This document shows, piece after piece, positions 1-7,701 of a DNA stretch of 22,190 nucleotides. Every line of letters starts with the position of its first letter. The stretch's first letter is position 1. Source of the stretch: Candidatus Latescibacterota bacterium (GTDB lineage Bacteria; Krumholzibacteriota; Krumholzibacteriia; WVZY01; JAKEHA01); NCBI GenBank assembly GCA_022615275.1, contig JAKEHA010000022.1, positions 1 to 22,190 on the forward strand, given 5' to 3'. The translations under genes and the position numbers were made by a program. The notes beneath the pieces are model-generated. The model ran no database searches. It worked only from the letters and a program-made list of their open reading frames with translations, and was not told the DNA's origin.

Positions 1-156
1 GATGCTCACGCGTACCTCGACCCGGGTACCGGGAGTTACGTCTTGCAGATGATCATCGCCGGACTCCTCGGCGCGGCCTTCGCCATCAAGATGTCCTGGG
101 TCCGTATCAAGCGGTTCATCACCGGTCTCTTCACGCGCAATGACCGCGGCGACTGA
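1..156 (+). CDS. Small membrane protein with YLDPGTGSY motif (C-terminal part)
   Basis: The reading frame is open from base 1 to a TGA at 154-156 and gives 51 residues, so the N-terminus lies outside the window. The visible part starts with a DAHAYLDPGTGSYVLQ motif, continues into one hydrophobic helix (about residues 14-31) and ends in a basic, probably cytoplasmic tail (KMSWVRIKRF). From memory, short proteins with a YxDPGTGS motif followed by one helix occur beside membrane sulfatase/phosphatase-like genes and methyltransferases in many bacteria, and are usually annotated as hypothetical. The motif would sit just outside the membrane if a signal sequence precedes it. The stop overlaps the next gene by 17 bases, which suggests co-translation with the methyltransferase. 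Function unknown. The coding call is supported by motif, frame and overlap. Confidence 0.72.
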   Translation, partial: DAHAYLDPGTGSYVLQMIIAGLLGAAFAIKMSWVRIKRFITGLFTRNDRGD

Positions 157-1552
157 CCGGGAGAGCCACGCCGTCGGCGCATCGTTCCGGGACCCCGCGG
201 GCTTCGTCTTCGAGAGTGGGGGCCGACTCTACCGCCAGATCAACCGCTCCTTCGCCGAGGAGTTCGACGCGTTCGTCGGCGGCGGCCTCTACGACCGCCT
301 CGTGCGCGCGGGCCTGCTCATTCCCCACGTCGAACGCGCGCTCTCTGACGTGCTTTCTCCGGCTCCCGCGCTGGCCCATCGTATCGTCGAGCCGGAGCGC
401 GTCGGCTTCGTCTCCTATCCCTACGAGTGGTGCTTCTCGCAGCTCAAGGACGGGGCGCTGGCCACCCTTTCGATCCAGGCCGTCGCGCTGGAGCACGGGT
501 TCTCGCTGCGCGACGCGAGCGCCTTCAACATCCAGTTTCACCGGGGCCGTCCGGTGCTCATCGACACGCTCTCTTTCGAGCGCTACCGGGAAGGCGAGCC
601 GTGGGTCGCGTACCGGCAGTTCTGCCAGCATTTTCTCGCTCCGCTGGCGCTCGCCGCCCGCGTCGACGCACGCCTCCCGCTCCTCGCGCGTCCCTTCATC
701 GACGGCATCCCGCTCGACCTCGCGAGCCGAGCGCTTCCCGGCGCCTCGCGCCTGTCCCCGGCGCTCCTGATACACATTCATCTGCATGCGCGATCGCAGC
801 GACGCTTCGCCTCGTCCGCCGCCATCAAGAAACGCCGCGTGAGCCGGCTCGCGATGCGCGGACTGGTCGATAGCCTGACGGGAGCGGTCAACGCGCTGCG
901 CTGGACCCCGGCGGGCACCGAATGGGGCGATTACTACGCCGAAACCAACTACACGGACGCCGCGCGCGAGCGCAAGATGGACGTCGTCCGCGAGTTCGTC
1001 GCGCGCGTGAGTCCGGCAACCGTGTGGGACCTGGGGGCGAACACGGGCGAATTCAGCCGCGCCGCCTCCGACCGCGGCATCGCGACGATCGCCTTCGACG
1101 TCGACCCGGCCGCGGTCGAAAAGAACTACCGGCGCCTGCGCGAGAAGAAGGAAATCCACATCCTCCCGCTCGTCATGGACCTCACCAATCCCAGTCCGGC
1201 CTTGGGCTGGGACCACGACGAGCGCTCGTCGCTGGCGGACCGCGGGCCCGCCGACCTCGTGCTCGCCCTCGCGCTCATTCACCACATCGCGATCTCGAAC
1301 AACGTCCCGCTCGCGCGCGTGGCGCGTTGTTTCGCACGCCTCGCCCGCGCGCTGGTGGTGGAGTTCGTGCCCAAGAACGATTCCCAGGTTCAACGCTTGC
1401 TCGCGACGCGCGCGGACGTGTTTCCCGACTACCACCGCACCGGCTTCGAGGCGGCCTTCGCGCCCTCCTTCGAGACCTTGGACGTGCGCGCGGTCGAGGG
1501 CAGCGAGCGATCGCTCTACCTCATGCGCCGGCGGAGTGATCTCGCATCGTGA
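140..1552 (+). CDS. SAM-dependent methyltransferase with large conserved N-terminal region (NoeA-like)
   Basis: A 470-residue protein. The C-terminal half is a class I Rossmann methyltransferase: motif I is WDLGANTGEF (residues 296-305), the acidic SAM-ribose residue is probably D320 in AFDVD, and a motif IV-like segment begins near D372 (DLVLALALIHH). The N-terminal 250 residues contain FRDPAGFVF, YPYEWCFSQLKDGAL, DASAFNIQF and VLIDTLSFERY. I recall these from proteins annotated 'NoeA-like' or simply 'methyltransferase'. D125/N130 followed by D142 resembles a kinase catalytic loop plus metal-binding Asp, an inference only. The ATG at 140 overlaps the upstream small gene by 17 bases, and the stop overlaps the next gene's GTG (GTGA, 1549-1552). 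Substrate unknown; the neighbours point to a cell-surface glycan or its lipid carrier. The methyltransferase fold is confident; the NoeA link is tentative. Confidence 0.85.
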   Translation: MTAATDRESHAVGASFRDPAGFVFESGGRLYRQINRSFAEEFDAFVGGGLYDRLVRAGLLIPHVERALSDVLSPAPALAHRIVEPERVGFVSYPYEWCFSQLKDGALATLSIQAVALEHGFSLRDASAFNIQFHRGRPVLIDTLSFERYREGEPWVAYRQFCQHFLAPLALAARVDARLPLLARPFIDGIPLDLASRALPGASRLSPALLIHIHLHARSQRRFASSAAIKKRRVSRLAMRGLVDSLTGAVNALRWTPAGTEWGDYYAETNYTDAARERKMDVVREFVARVSPATVWDLGANTGEFSRAASDRGIATIAFDVDPAAVEKNYRRLREKKEIHILPLVMDLTNPSPALGWDHDERSSLADRGPADLVLALALIHHIAISNNVPLARVARCFARLARALVVEFVPKNDSQVQRLLATRADVFPDYHRTGFEAAFAPSFETLDVRAVEGSERSLYLMRRRSDLAS

Positions 1553-3099
1553 AGCGCTGGCCGCTCTTGCTCCCGTTTCTGTTCGCCGTGGCACCGACGC
1601 TCACCCTGTACGCGAGCAACTCCGGTCAGACCGAGTTCTCCGCGACGCTCTTCCCCATGGGCGTGAGCCTGGCCCTGACGCTGGTCCTCTTGCCGCTGTG
1701 CGTGGTCGTCTTTCGCAGCCCGCTGCGCGGCGCGGTGGCGCTCTCGCTCTTTTGGTGGGTCGCGTTCTCATACGGCCACGCCGCGGCCGTGATCGGCAAG
1801 TACCCCGTCGCCGGACACAATCCTGCCAACGCCAAGGTCCTGTTACCGCTCACGTGCCTGCTCCTGGTGGCGGGGGGAGTGTTGATCAGGCGGGCTCGCT
1901 CGGAGCCCGTGCTGCTCTCTCGCGCGCTGTTGGTGGTGTCCGTCTCGATGCTCGGCGCCTCGCTCATTACGGTGGCGCGCGTGGGCGCGTCGCGCCAACC
2001 GTTCGATCGCGCCTCCGTCGTTCCCGACGAAGCCCTGGTCGCGGGCAGCGTGGCACGCAAGCCCGACATCTTCTACATCATCTTCGATCGGTACGGGTCG
2101 AACGTCACCTTGACGCGTCGCTACGGCTACGACAACACGCCCATGCTCGATCACCTGCGCGCGCGCGGCTTCTACGTGGCCGACGACAGCCGTGCCAACT
2201 ATCTGGTCACGGCGCAGTCACTCGCGTCGTCGCTCAACATGGCGCACCTGCTGCCGCTTTCCGAGGTGATCGGGCGCGAGTCCGAGGACTGGCTCCCGGT
2301 GTTCGACTTGCTCGCCGATTCTCGTTTGCGTCGCTTCCTCGCGGACCAGGGGTATCGCTACGTGCACATCGGCCCCAAGTGGGCGCCCACCACGCACAGT
2401 CCATACGCCGACCGCAACGTGCGCTACTCCGCCGTTCCCGAGTTCACGCGCATGCTCATCTCGACGACGATGTTCTACCCGGTGCTCTACCGGCTCGGGC
2501 TCGACAACCAGGACCTCGAGAAATTCCGCCGCGTTCAATACCAGATGGACGTCCTGGCCGGGCTTCCCGCACGCGAACCCGAACCCCTCTTCGTATTCGC
2601 ACACTTTCTGATGCCGCACGGGCCCTACGTGTTCAACCGCGACGGGAGCTACCGGCTCCCCGAGGTCGCGAACGTGCACGACGAGCCCACCAACTTCGTC
2701 GAGCAGGTGGCCTATCTCGACGGCCGCATCCGCGCGTTGGTGGACTCGCTGCTCGCCTCGTACCCGGCCGACAATCCCCCCGTCGTCGTCGTTCAGGGCG
2801 ACGAAGGACCCTACCCCGCCCGCACGCAACCGCATTCATTCGACTGGCAGACCGCCACCAACGAGGAATTGAGCGAGAAGATGCGGATCCTGAACGCGAT
2901 CCACGCGCCCGGGTGCGACGACCGCTTCTATCCGTCGATGACTCCCGTCAACACGTTCCGGATATTGCTCAATTGTTATTTCGGGACGGCGCTGGAGCCG
3001 CTGCCCGACCGCAGTTACTCCTACCGCGATCAGAAACGGCTGTACGACTACTTCGACGTGACCGAGCGTGTCGAGGCGGGGGTCGCGGACGGCGATTGA
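1549..3099 (+). CDS. Membrane sulfatase / phosphoglycerol transferase-like enzyme
   Basis: A 516-residue protein starting at a GTG that overlaps the preceding stop. About five hydrophobic helices fill residues 1-145, followed by an extracytoplasmic alkaline-phosphatase-superfamily domain. Visible landmarks are KPDIFYIIFDRYG (first metal Asp D180), NYLVTAQSLASSLNM (T221 is the likely nucleophile position), HFLMPHGPY (H352, H357) and VQGDEGPYP (D418-E419-G420), then NTFRILLNCYFG near the end. Known members with this architecture (LtaS, MdoB, EptA types) transfer phospho-groups onto lipids or glycans, while others are hydrolases. The Thr rather than a CxPxR sulfatase motif favours a transferase or phosphatase-type enzyme (inference). 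Sulfatase-fold enzymes usually show DHG where this one has DEG. The last 52 bases overlap the convergent O-antigen ligase-like gene. Confidence 0.85.
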   Translation: MKRWPLLLPFLFAVAPTLTLYASNSGQTEFSATLFPMGVSLALTLVLLPLCVVVFRSPLRGAVALSLFWWVAFSYGHAAAVIGKYPVAGHNPANAKVLLPLTCLLLVAGGVLIRRARSEPVLLSRALLVVSVSMLGASLITVARVGASRQPFDRASVVPDEALVAGSVARKPDIFYIIFDRYGSNVTLTRRYGYDNTPMLDHLRARGFYVADDSRANYLVTAQSLASSLNMAHLLPLSEVIGRESEDWLPVFDLLADSRLRRFLADQGYRYVHIGPKWAPTTHSPYADRNVRYSAVPEFTRMLISTTMFYPVLYRLGLDNQDLEKFRRVQYQMDVLAGLPAREPEPLFVFAHFLMPHGPYVFNRDGSYRLPEVANVHDEPTNFVEQVAYLDGRIRALVDSLLASYPADNPPVVVVQGDEGPYPARTQPHSFDWQTATNEELSEKMRILNAIHAPGCDDRFYPSMTPVNTFRILLNCYFGTALEPLPDRSYSYRDQKRLYDYFDVTERVEAGVADGD

Positions 3100-4556
3100 G
3101 GCGACGCCTCGGCGAGCCTGCGCCGCGCGATCGCGGCGCCCGAAACGATCACCCCGAAGCACATCCACACGATGTAGGGATAGATGTCGTCGCGCTGGTG
3201 GTCGGTCCGCATCTGCTCGACCAAGAGCACCAGCAGCCAGATCTGCGAGAGCGCGATGAACGTGCCCAGACGGGTGTCGCGAAGGCCGGGCGCGCGCCAC
3301 ACCCGCGATTCCTTGAACACCTTCGCCACCACCCACAGGAACGCGAGCATGCCGAAGAGTCCGAGGGTGAAGAAATAGAACAAATAGCCGTTGTGCGGCC
3401 ACATGCGCTTGGTGAGACCGAGCCCGGTGTCGAAGAACGGGCCGTGTCCGAAGAACGGTTTCTCCAGCGCCTCCTCGAGGGTCGGCCCCCACGTCATGGT
3501 GCGATTCTCGGGGACGAAGCCCTCGAACCGGGTATTGCTGAAGCGGTCCAGTACCGAGACCGCGATCGTCTTCTCGCTCAGCACGGTGTCCACCGCGACC
3601 AGCCCCACCACCCCGGCGATCACGATGAGCGCCATGCGCGTCGCACCCAACCGGTGCCGGAAGTAGACGAGCGCGAGGAAGAAGCCCAGGATCAGTCCGC
3701 TGGTGGCGCCGCGATTCGCGGTCGCCATGATGGCGGTGAAGGTCGTGCCGACGGCGGCGATCCAGAAGGCTTTCTCCATTGGGTTGCGCGCGAGCACCGC
3801 GAAATAGACCATGAACAGGATCAGCTGGGTTCCGAAGTCCGCCAGCATGCCGTGGCTCTCGAACGACCCACCCACGCGCAGCCCCTCGATGCGATAGCCC
3901 AGCGAGCCGCCCCCGAACTTGTCCGCCAGACCGATCCACCCCGGGATGATGGCACGGCCCGGGAAGAACAACTCGATCACGGCCGTCAGCATCACCAGCG
4001 TGCACGTGACGCACACGATCCTGCCGAAGCGAAACAGCCGCTCTTCGTCGTTCACGAACATATAGATGCAGTAGAAGAACGCGCACGTGGAGAGCTGGCG
4101 CCACAACACGATGACGTTCTGACTGAGCAGGGCCGTCTCGCCCACGTTGAACAGCGCAGCCACGTGCATCAGCAGAAAGGCCCCGATCGCAAGGTCGAGC
4201 GGGCTTCGGCGCAAGAGCGGGACGCGCGACGAGGTCGCGCGCACGGCCCAGATCATGGGGATGATGGTCATCAGGACGGTGTTCGAGCTGCCGATGGAGA
4301 TGCCGCTGGGAAACGCGAAGAGAACCCCGAACAGATAAACCGAGTACACCATGTCGAACCGGAACATCAGGGCGGTTAGCCCCATGATGACGAGGCCCTT
4401 GATGGCGCGGTGATGCGGTGAGACTGCCTGCTGCGCGGCGAAGAAGGCGGCCACCACGGCCATCGCGATCATGGGGATGGTGCGCATCGCCAGATCGACG
4501 ACGCGGGTCGCTACGGGCTGCGGGCCGGAATCGATGCGGGTGTTGCCGTGTGCCAT
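3048..4556 (-). CDS. O-antigen ligase / polymerase-like membrane protein (Wzy_C family)
   Basis: A 502-residue polytopic protein with roughly ten or more hydrophobic helices and one larger extracytoplasmic loop in the C-terminal half. The Wzy_C signature region is visible: ATANRGATSG (R282), a loop with GHGPFFDTGLG, then PHNGYLFYFFTLGLFGML (H388). In WaaL-type ligases an equivalent loop Arg/His pair is needed to move glycan from undecaprenyl diphosphate to lipid A-core on the periplasmic face. Sequence alone cannot separate ligase (WaaL) from polymerase (Wzy). Its place as last gene of the LPS-core run favours ligase. It starts at ATG 4556, 48 bases after the DUF3108 gene, without an obvious Shine-Dalgarno. 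The final 30 or so residues are a low-complexity S/T/A/P-rich tail, part of which is encoded opposite the sulfatase-like gene. Confidence 0.82.
   Translation of the reverse strand: MAHGNTRIDSGPQPVATRVVDLAMRTIPMIAMAVVAAFFAAQQAVSPHHRAIKGLVIMGLTALMFRFDMVYSVYLFGVLFAFPSGISIGSSNTVLMTIIPMIWAVRATSSRVPLLRRSPLDLAIGAFLLMHVAALFNVGETALLSQNVIVLWRQLSTCAFFYCIYMFVNDEERLFRFGRIVCVTCTLVMLTAVIELFFPGRAIIPGWIGLADKFGGGSLGYRIEGLRVGGSFESHGMLADFGTQLILFMVYFAVLARNPMEKAFWIAAVGTTFTAIMATANRGATSGLILGFFLALVYFRHRLGATRMALIVIAGVVGLVAVDTVLSEKTIAVSVLDRFSNTRFEGFVPENRTMTWGPTLEEALEKPFFGHGPFFDTGLGLTKRMWPHNGYLFYFFTLGLFGMLAFLWVVAKVFKESRVWRAPGLRDTRLGTFIALSQIWLLVLLVEQMRTDHQRDDIYPYIVWMCFGVIVSGAAIARRRLAEASPQSPSATPASTRSVTSK
3120..3139. repeat. 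GC hairpin, 8-bp stem, just past the sulfatase-like gene
   Basis: GCGCCGCG-CGAT-CGCGGCGC is a perfect 8-bp stem with a 4-base loop, starting 21 bases after the plus-strand stop codon and lying inside the 3' part of the opposing ligase-like gene. There is no T-run on the plus side (CCGAAACG follows), so it is not a classical intrinsic terminator. It could still slow transcripts at the convergent junction, or be chance in GC-rich coding DNA. Confidence 0.4.
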
Positions 4557-4604
4557 GAAACTACGGAGCGTGCAAGCTTCGTGCCCCGCCGCCGGGCGTG
4601 CGCC

Positions 4605-5426
4605 TCACTTGTCGGGGAGCTGGTACGACTTCAGGACCGCCGCCACGTGTCCGATGACGACCTTGCTCTTCATCAGGACCGGCATGCGTCTCTCATCGTC
4701 CGTGAGCCACACCGTCAAACGGCCCTTCTGGGTGAAGATACCAGGGCCGCGCAAGATGGGCTCGACCACCAGGCAATCGAACTCGCCGGCGTCCACCTTC
4801 ACGCGCTCGCGGCCGTGCACCTTTACCAGCAAGGGATAGTTCTTCTTGTCGGTATGGTTGGCGAGCGATATCGACTGACCCACTTCCAGCGGCAGGGTGC
4901 GTACATAGTATAACGCGGACAGCACGTCCTGTGCACGCGGTGGAATGGGGACGATCTTGTCCTTGTAGTTGGCGCGGTGCGCGACCTGGTCGAACTCCAC
5001 CGATTCGTCGCGCTTGAACTTCCCCTCGCGAATGTGCTTCTCGTAGCGGAGGCTGTACAACTCGGTCGTGTCCATGTACGACTCGTAGCGGTCGCGCACT
5101 TGGAAGAACTTGGAGAAGAAGTCGTTGGTACGCGCGTCGGACACGATGCGATAACACGGCCGGCCCTGGATGGTCGCGATGTTGCGAATCTCGAGACTGG
5201 CTTCGCCGGCCGTGATGAGCCCGTACTGAACGCTGAAAACCAGCTTCTCGCCCGCGCCGAACCCGACGGGGCCGGGCGCTACGGCCGTGAACGAGTCGGG
5301 CGCGATCTCGTGCGCGTAGAGCGAATCGTAGAAGGTGACGGCGGTGTCGGCGGGCGGAGAGGGCGTCTGCGAGGCCGAAAGCGCCGGCACGACGACGCCC
5401 GCGAAGAGCAGCCAACGGTACTTCAT
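4605..5426 (-). CDS. DUF3108 exported protein
   Basis: A 273-residue protein with a signal peptide (MKYRWLLFAGVVVPALSAS, cleavage near residue 18-20) and a periplasmic domain typical of DUF3108: GAGEKLVFSVQYGLITAGEA, a central stretch about a flexible reporter-like body (NDFFSKFFQVRDRYESY), and a C-terminal VDAGEFDCLVVEP...TVWLTDDERRMPVLMKSK region. The ATG at 5426 is preferred over an in-frame ATG at 5600 because the signal peptide begins there, AGAGG lies 11 bases upstream (5438-5442), and the longer version would run into the previous gene. The biochemical role of DUF3108 is not established. Its placement between core glycosyltransferases and an O-antigen ligase-like gene suggests envelope or LPS handling in the periplasm (inference). 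Confidence 0.88.
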   Translation of the reverse strand: MKYRWLLFAGVVVPALSASQTPSPPADTAVTFYDSLYAHEIAPDSFTAVAPGPVGFGAGEKLVFSVQYGLITAGEASLEIRNIATIQGRPCYRIVSDARTNDFFSKFFQVRDRYESYMDTTELYSLRYEKHIREGKFKRDESVEFDQVAHRANYKDKIVPIPPRAQDVLSALYYVRTLPLEVGQSISLANHTDKKNYPLLVKVHGRERVKVDAGEFDCLVVEPILRGPGIFTQKGRLTVWLTDDERRMPVLMKSKVVIGHVAAVLKSYQLPDK

Positions 5427-5470
5427 ATCAGCGTTTTCCTCTCGGGGTGCGACGACGCGACGGCAGCCGT

Positions 5471-6628
5471 TCAATCGGCCCCGTCCGGGCCCAGGGGCGA
5501 GCCCACGTTCTCGCATAGTTCGCGATAAACGTCCAGGGTTTTGTACACCATGGTGCGATAGTCGTATCCCGATGATCGTACGCGTGCCGCGTGCGCGCAA
5601 GACCTGCGAAGCCCCTCGTCATCGAGAAAACGAAGCATGCCGGCCGCTAGCGCCCCGGGATCGCGCGGTGAGACCAAAAGACCGGTGACACCGTCGTCGA
5701 CCAGTTCCGGGATTCCCCCGGTGCGCGTGGCGACGACCGGAACGCCCACGGCTTGCGCGTCCATGATCGACGTGCCCAAACCTTCCAGGTACGAACTCAT
5801 GACGAAAATATCGAAAGCTCGCAACAGGTCGAGCGCGTCGGCGCGAAATCCCGTGAACACGACGCGCGACTCGATTCCGAGCTCGCGGGCGAGTGATTCC
5901 AGGGGCGCGCGCAGCGCGCCCTCTCCCACGATGAAGAAGCGCACGTCGCCGCGCTTCGCGAGCACGATCGCGGCCGCGCGCAAAAGATCGTTCTGCGCCT
6001 TGTGCGGCGCCAGCGCGGCCACGTTTCCCACCGCGAACGTGCCCGCGCCCAGCCCCAGCTCCGCGCGCACCGCGTCGCGATCCTTGAGCCCCTCGAACTT
6101 CGCGAGGTCGATGCCGCTCGCCGCCACGCGCACGCGCTCCGGCGCCACGCCGCCGTCCACGAGCACGCGCCGGACACCCTCGGAGATCGCGATGTACGCG
6201 TCCGCGCCGCGCCGGTACTTCCACGCGCTCACGGCCCCGCGGCCGACCGCGAAGTCGACGCGCCGGCTCACGACGTGGCAGGGGCGGCGCGCGAGTCCCA
6301 CGCGCGCGACGGCCACCGCTCCGTGCGCGCGCGCCGCGTGCGAATGCACGACGTCGAAGCGGCCGCTGGCCATCGCACGCCGCAGCGCGAGCACCCCCGC
6401 CCATCCCGGGGGCACCGCCCGGCGCTGAATCGCTAGACCCTCGCTCCGCCGGTAGAGCTCGCCGTCGCCAGGTGCCGCCAGCGTCACCGACACCCCGTGC
6501 TCGGCCAAGCCCGACATCAGCAGGCGTACCTGTGCTTGTCCGCCCCGCCAGCTCCTCTCGGAATCGACCATCAGCACGCGCAGTGCGTGCTCGGGCGCAA
6601 AGGCTCGATTCCGATCGCGGTGCGTCAT
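5471..6628 (-). CDS. GT4-family glycosyltransferase
   Basis: A 385-residue GT-B glycosyltransferase. The N-terminal acceptor domain carries the WRGGQAQV loop (G29-G30-Q31) common in GT4 enzymes. The C-terminal donor domain shows AVGNVAALAPHKAQNDLL, FFIVGEG, VFTGFRADALDLL and SSYLEGLGTSIMDAQAVGVPVVAT, the EX7E nucleotide-sugar region with Asp in place of the second Glu (EX7D). It ends at a TGA at 5471-5473. The chosen ATG (6626-6628) overlaps the preceding gene's stop by 4 bases. The frame stays open to 7228, but the upstream residues are Arg-rich antisense-like sequence without family motifs. It probably adds a core or O-chain sugar at the cytoplasmic face; donor and acceptor cannot be named from sequence. 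Confidence 0.9.
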   Translation of the reverse strand: MTHRDRNRAFAPEHALRVLMVDSERSWRGGQAQVRLLMSGLAEHGVSVTLAAPGDGELYRRSEGLAIQRRAVPPGWAGVLALRRAMASGRFDVVHSHAARAHGAVAVARVGLARRPCHVVSRRVDFAVGRGAVSAWKYRRGADAYIAISEGVRRVLVDGGVAPERVRVAASGIDLAKFEGLKDRDAVRAELGLGAGTFAVGNVAALAPHKAQNDLLRAAAIVLAKRGDVRFFIVGEGALRAPLESLARELGIESRVVFTGFRADALDLLRAFDIFVMSSYLEGLGTSIMDAQAVGVPVVATRTGGIPELVDDGVTGLLVSPRDPGALAAGMLRFLDDEGLRRSCAHAARVRSSGYDYRTMVYKTLDVYRELCENVGSPLGPDGAD

Positions 6629-7701
6629 CGCGCGCGCGCCTCCTCGCAATAGGTCACGAACCGGCGCGCGATGGGTACGGGTGTAAAATCGCGCGCCACA
6701 CGCGTGGCGCCCGCGCGCGCGACGCGCTCGCGGTACTCCCGGTTTTCCACGAGCCCGCGAATCGCGAACGCCAGCGCCTCCCCGTCTCCGCGTGGCGTGG
6801 TCACGATCTCGTCGCCGACGCGAAACGTCTCGCGCACCGCGCGCGAATCCATGGTGACCACCACGCGGCCCATGCCCATCGACTGGTAGACCTTGTTGGG
6901 AATCACGCGTCCCGCTTTGGGCGTCGAGCCGAAGATGCCGAGGCAGACGGTGGCGGCGGCGATCCGCGTGGGCAACTCCGCGGCCGGGATGCGCGGCGTC
7001 ATGACGACATTGGCGAGGCGCCGCTCGCGCACGACGCGTTCCACGTCGGCACGGGTCTGGCCGTCGCCGACGAGTTCGAAGCGAACGCGCGCGTCGTCGC
7101 GCAGCCGCTCGGCCGCGTCGACCACGACCGGAACGCCGTGCAAGGGCAAATAGCTGCCGTAGAAAAGCACCGTCGCGGGGCCGTCGTCGAGCGCCGGCGG
7201 CGCGGGGCGAAACACGGCGTCGTCGCAACCGACTTCGAGCACACGAATGGGAGTGTCGGGCGGAGCCAGCTCGCCGGCGAACAGGTCGGCGTGCGCGCGC
7301 GTGTCGGCCAGGATCAAATCAACGAGCGCGAACGACACGCGATCGAGATTCTTGTTGTGCCACGCCTGCGGCCCGCGCGGGTCGGCGTCCGCGCGGTCGA
7401 ACACGCGCGTATCGTAGCGCGACACCAACGGATCGAACACGCACGGCACGCCCGCCCGCCCCGCGAGCGCGTGGGCCAGCGGGACGTCCTTGTGGCAAAA
7501 CTCGGGCACGAATACGGCGTCGAACCCGCGTTCGACCGCTCGCCAGCGGTGCACGAGCCCCGCGTAACGACGGATCACCTTCCTCTTCGGGTTGGTGACA
7601 CAGCTCACCACGGGAACGCCCAGACGCGCGAGTCCGGCCAGGATCACGGCACTGCGCGGGTACCCCGCGTGATGACCGCCGAAGAGGCAGACGCCGTTCA
7701 T
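6625..7701 (-). CDS. GT-B glycosyltransferase (GT4-like)
   Basis: A 358-residue protein starting MNGVCLFGGHHAGYPRS, with an N-terminal Rossmann-like half (VSCVTNPKRKVIRRY, VFVPEFCHKDVPLAHAL) and a C-terminal donor-binding half (TVLFYGSYLPLHGVP, ELVGDGQTRADVE, GSTPKAGRVIPNKVYQSMGMG). The KAGRVIPNKVYQ segment occupies the place of the nucleotide-sugar EX7E region in GT4 enzymes. The ATG at 7699-7701 overlaps the upstream stop by 4 bases, and its own stop overlaps the next ATG by 4 bases, so it is translationally coupled on both sides. The frame remains open upstream to 8595, but that part is antisense to the GT2 gene and has no family features. A cytoplasmic LPS-core or O-antigen sugar transferase is likely; specificity unknown. 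Confidence 0.85.
   Translation of the reverse strand: MNGVCLFGGHHAGYPRSAVILAGLARLGVPVVSCVTNPKRKVIRRYAGLVHRWRAVERGFDAVFVPEFCHKDVPLAHALAGRAGVPCVFDPLVSRYDTRVFDRADADPRGPQAWHNKNLDRVSFALVDLILADTRAHADLFAGELAPPDTPIRVLEVGCDDAVFRPAPPALDDGPATVLFYGSYLPLHGVPVVVDAAERLRDDARVRFELVGDGQTRADVERVVRERRLANVVMTPRIPAAELPTRIAAATVCLGIFGSTPKAGRVIPNKVYQSMGMGRVVVTMDSRAVRETFRVGDEIVTTPRGDGEALAFAIRGLVENREYRERVARAGATRVARDFTPVPIARRFVTYCEEARAR

Noticed and set aside
1536..4379. A 947-codon plus-strand open frame covering the sulfatase-like and ligase-like genes
   Set aside because: It is Arg/Pro/Gly-rich, has no domain motifs, is out of frame with the first gene and antisense to the second; long open shadows are expected in very GC-rich DNA.
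5427..5600. N-terminal extension of the DUF3108 gene (58 residues)
   Set aside because: It would overlap the GT4 gene, lacks family similarity and would hide the signal peptide; the ATG at 5426 has a Shine-Dalgarno.
6629..7228. 200-residue N-terminal extension of the GT4 protein
   Set aside because: It runs over the preceding glycosyltransferase gene in another frame, with Arg-rich composition; the ATGA overlap at 6625-6628 is the natural start.
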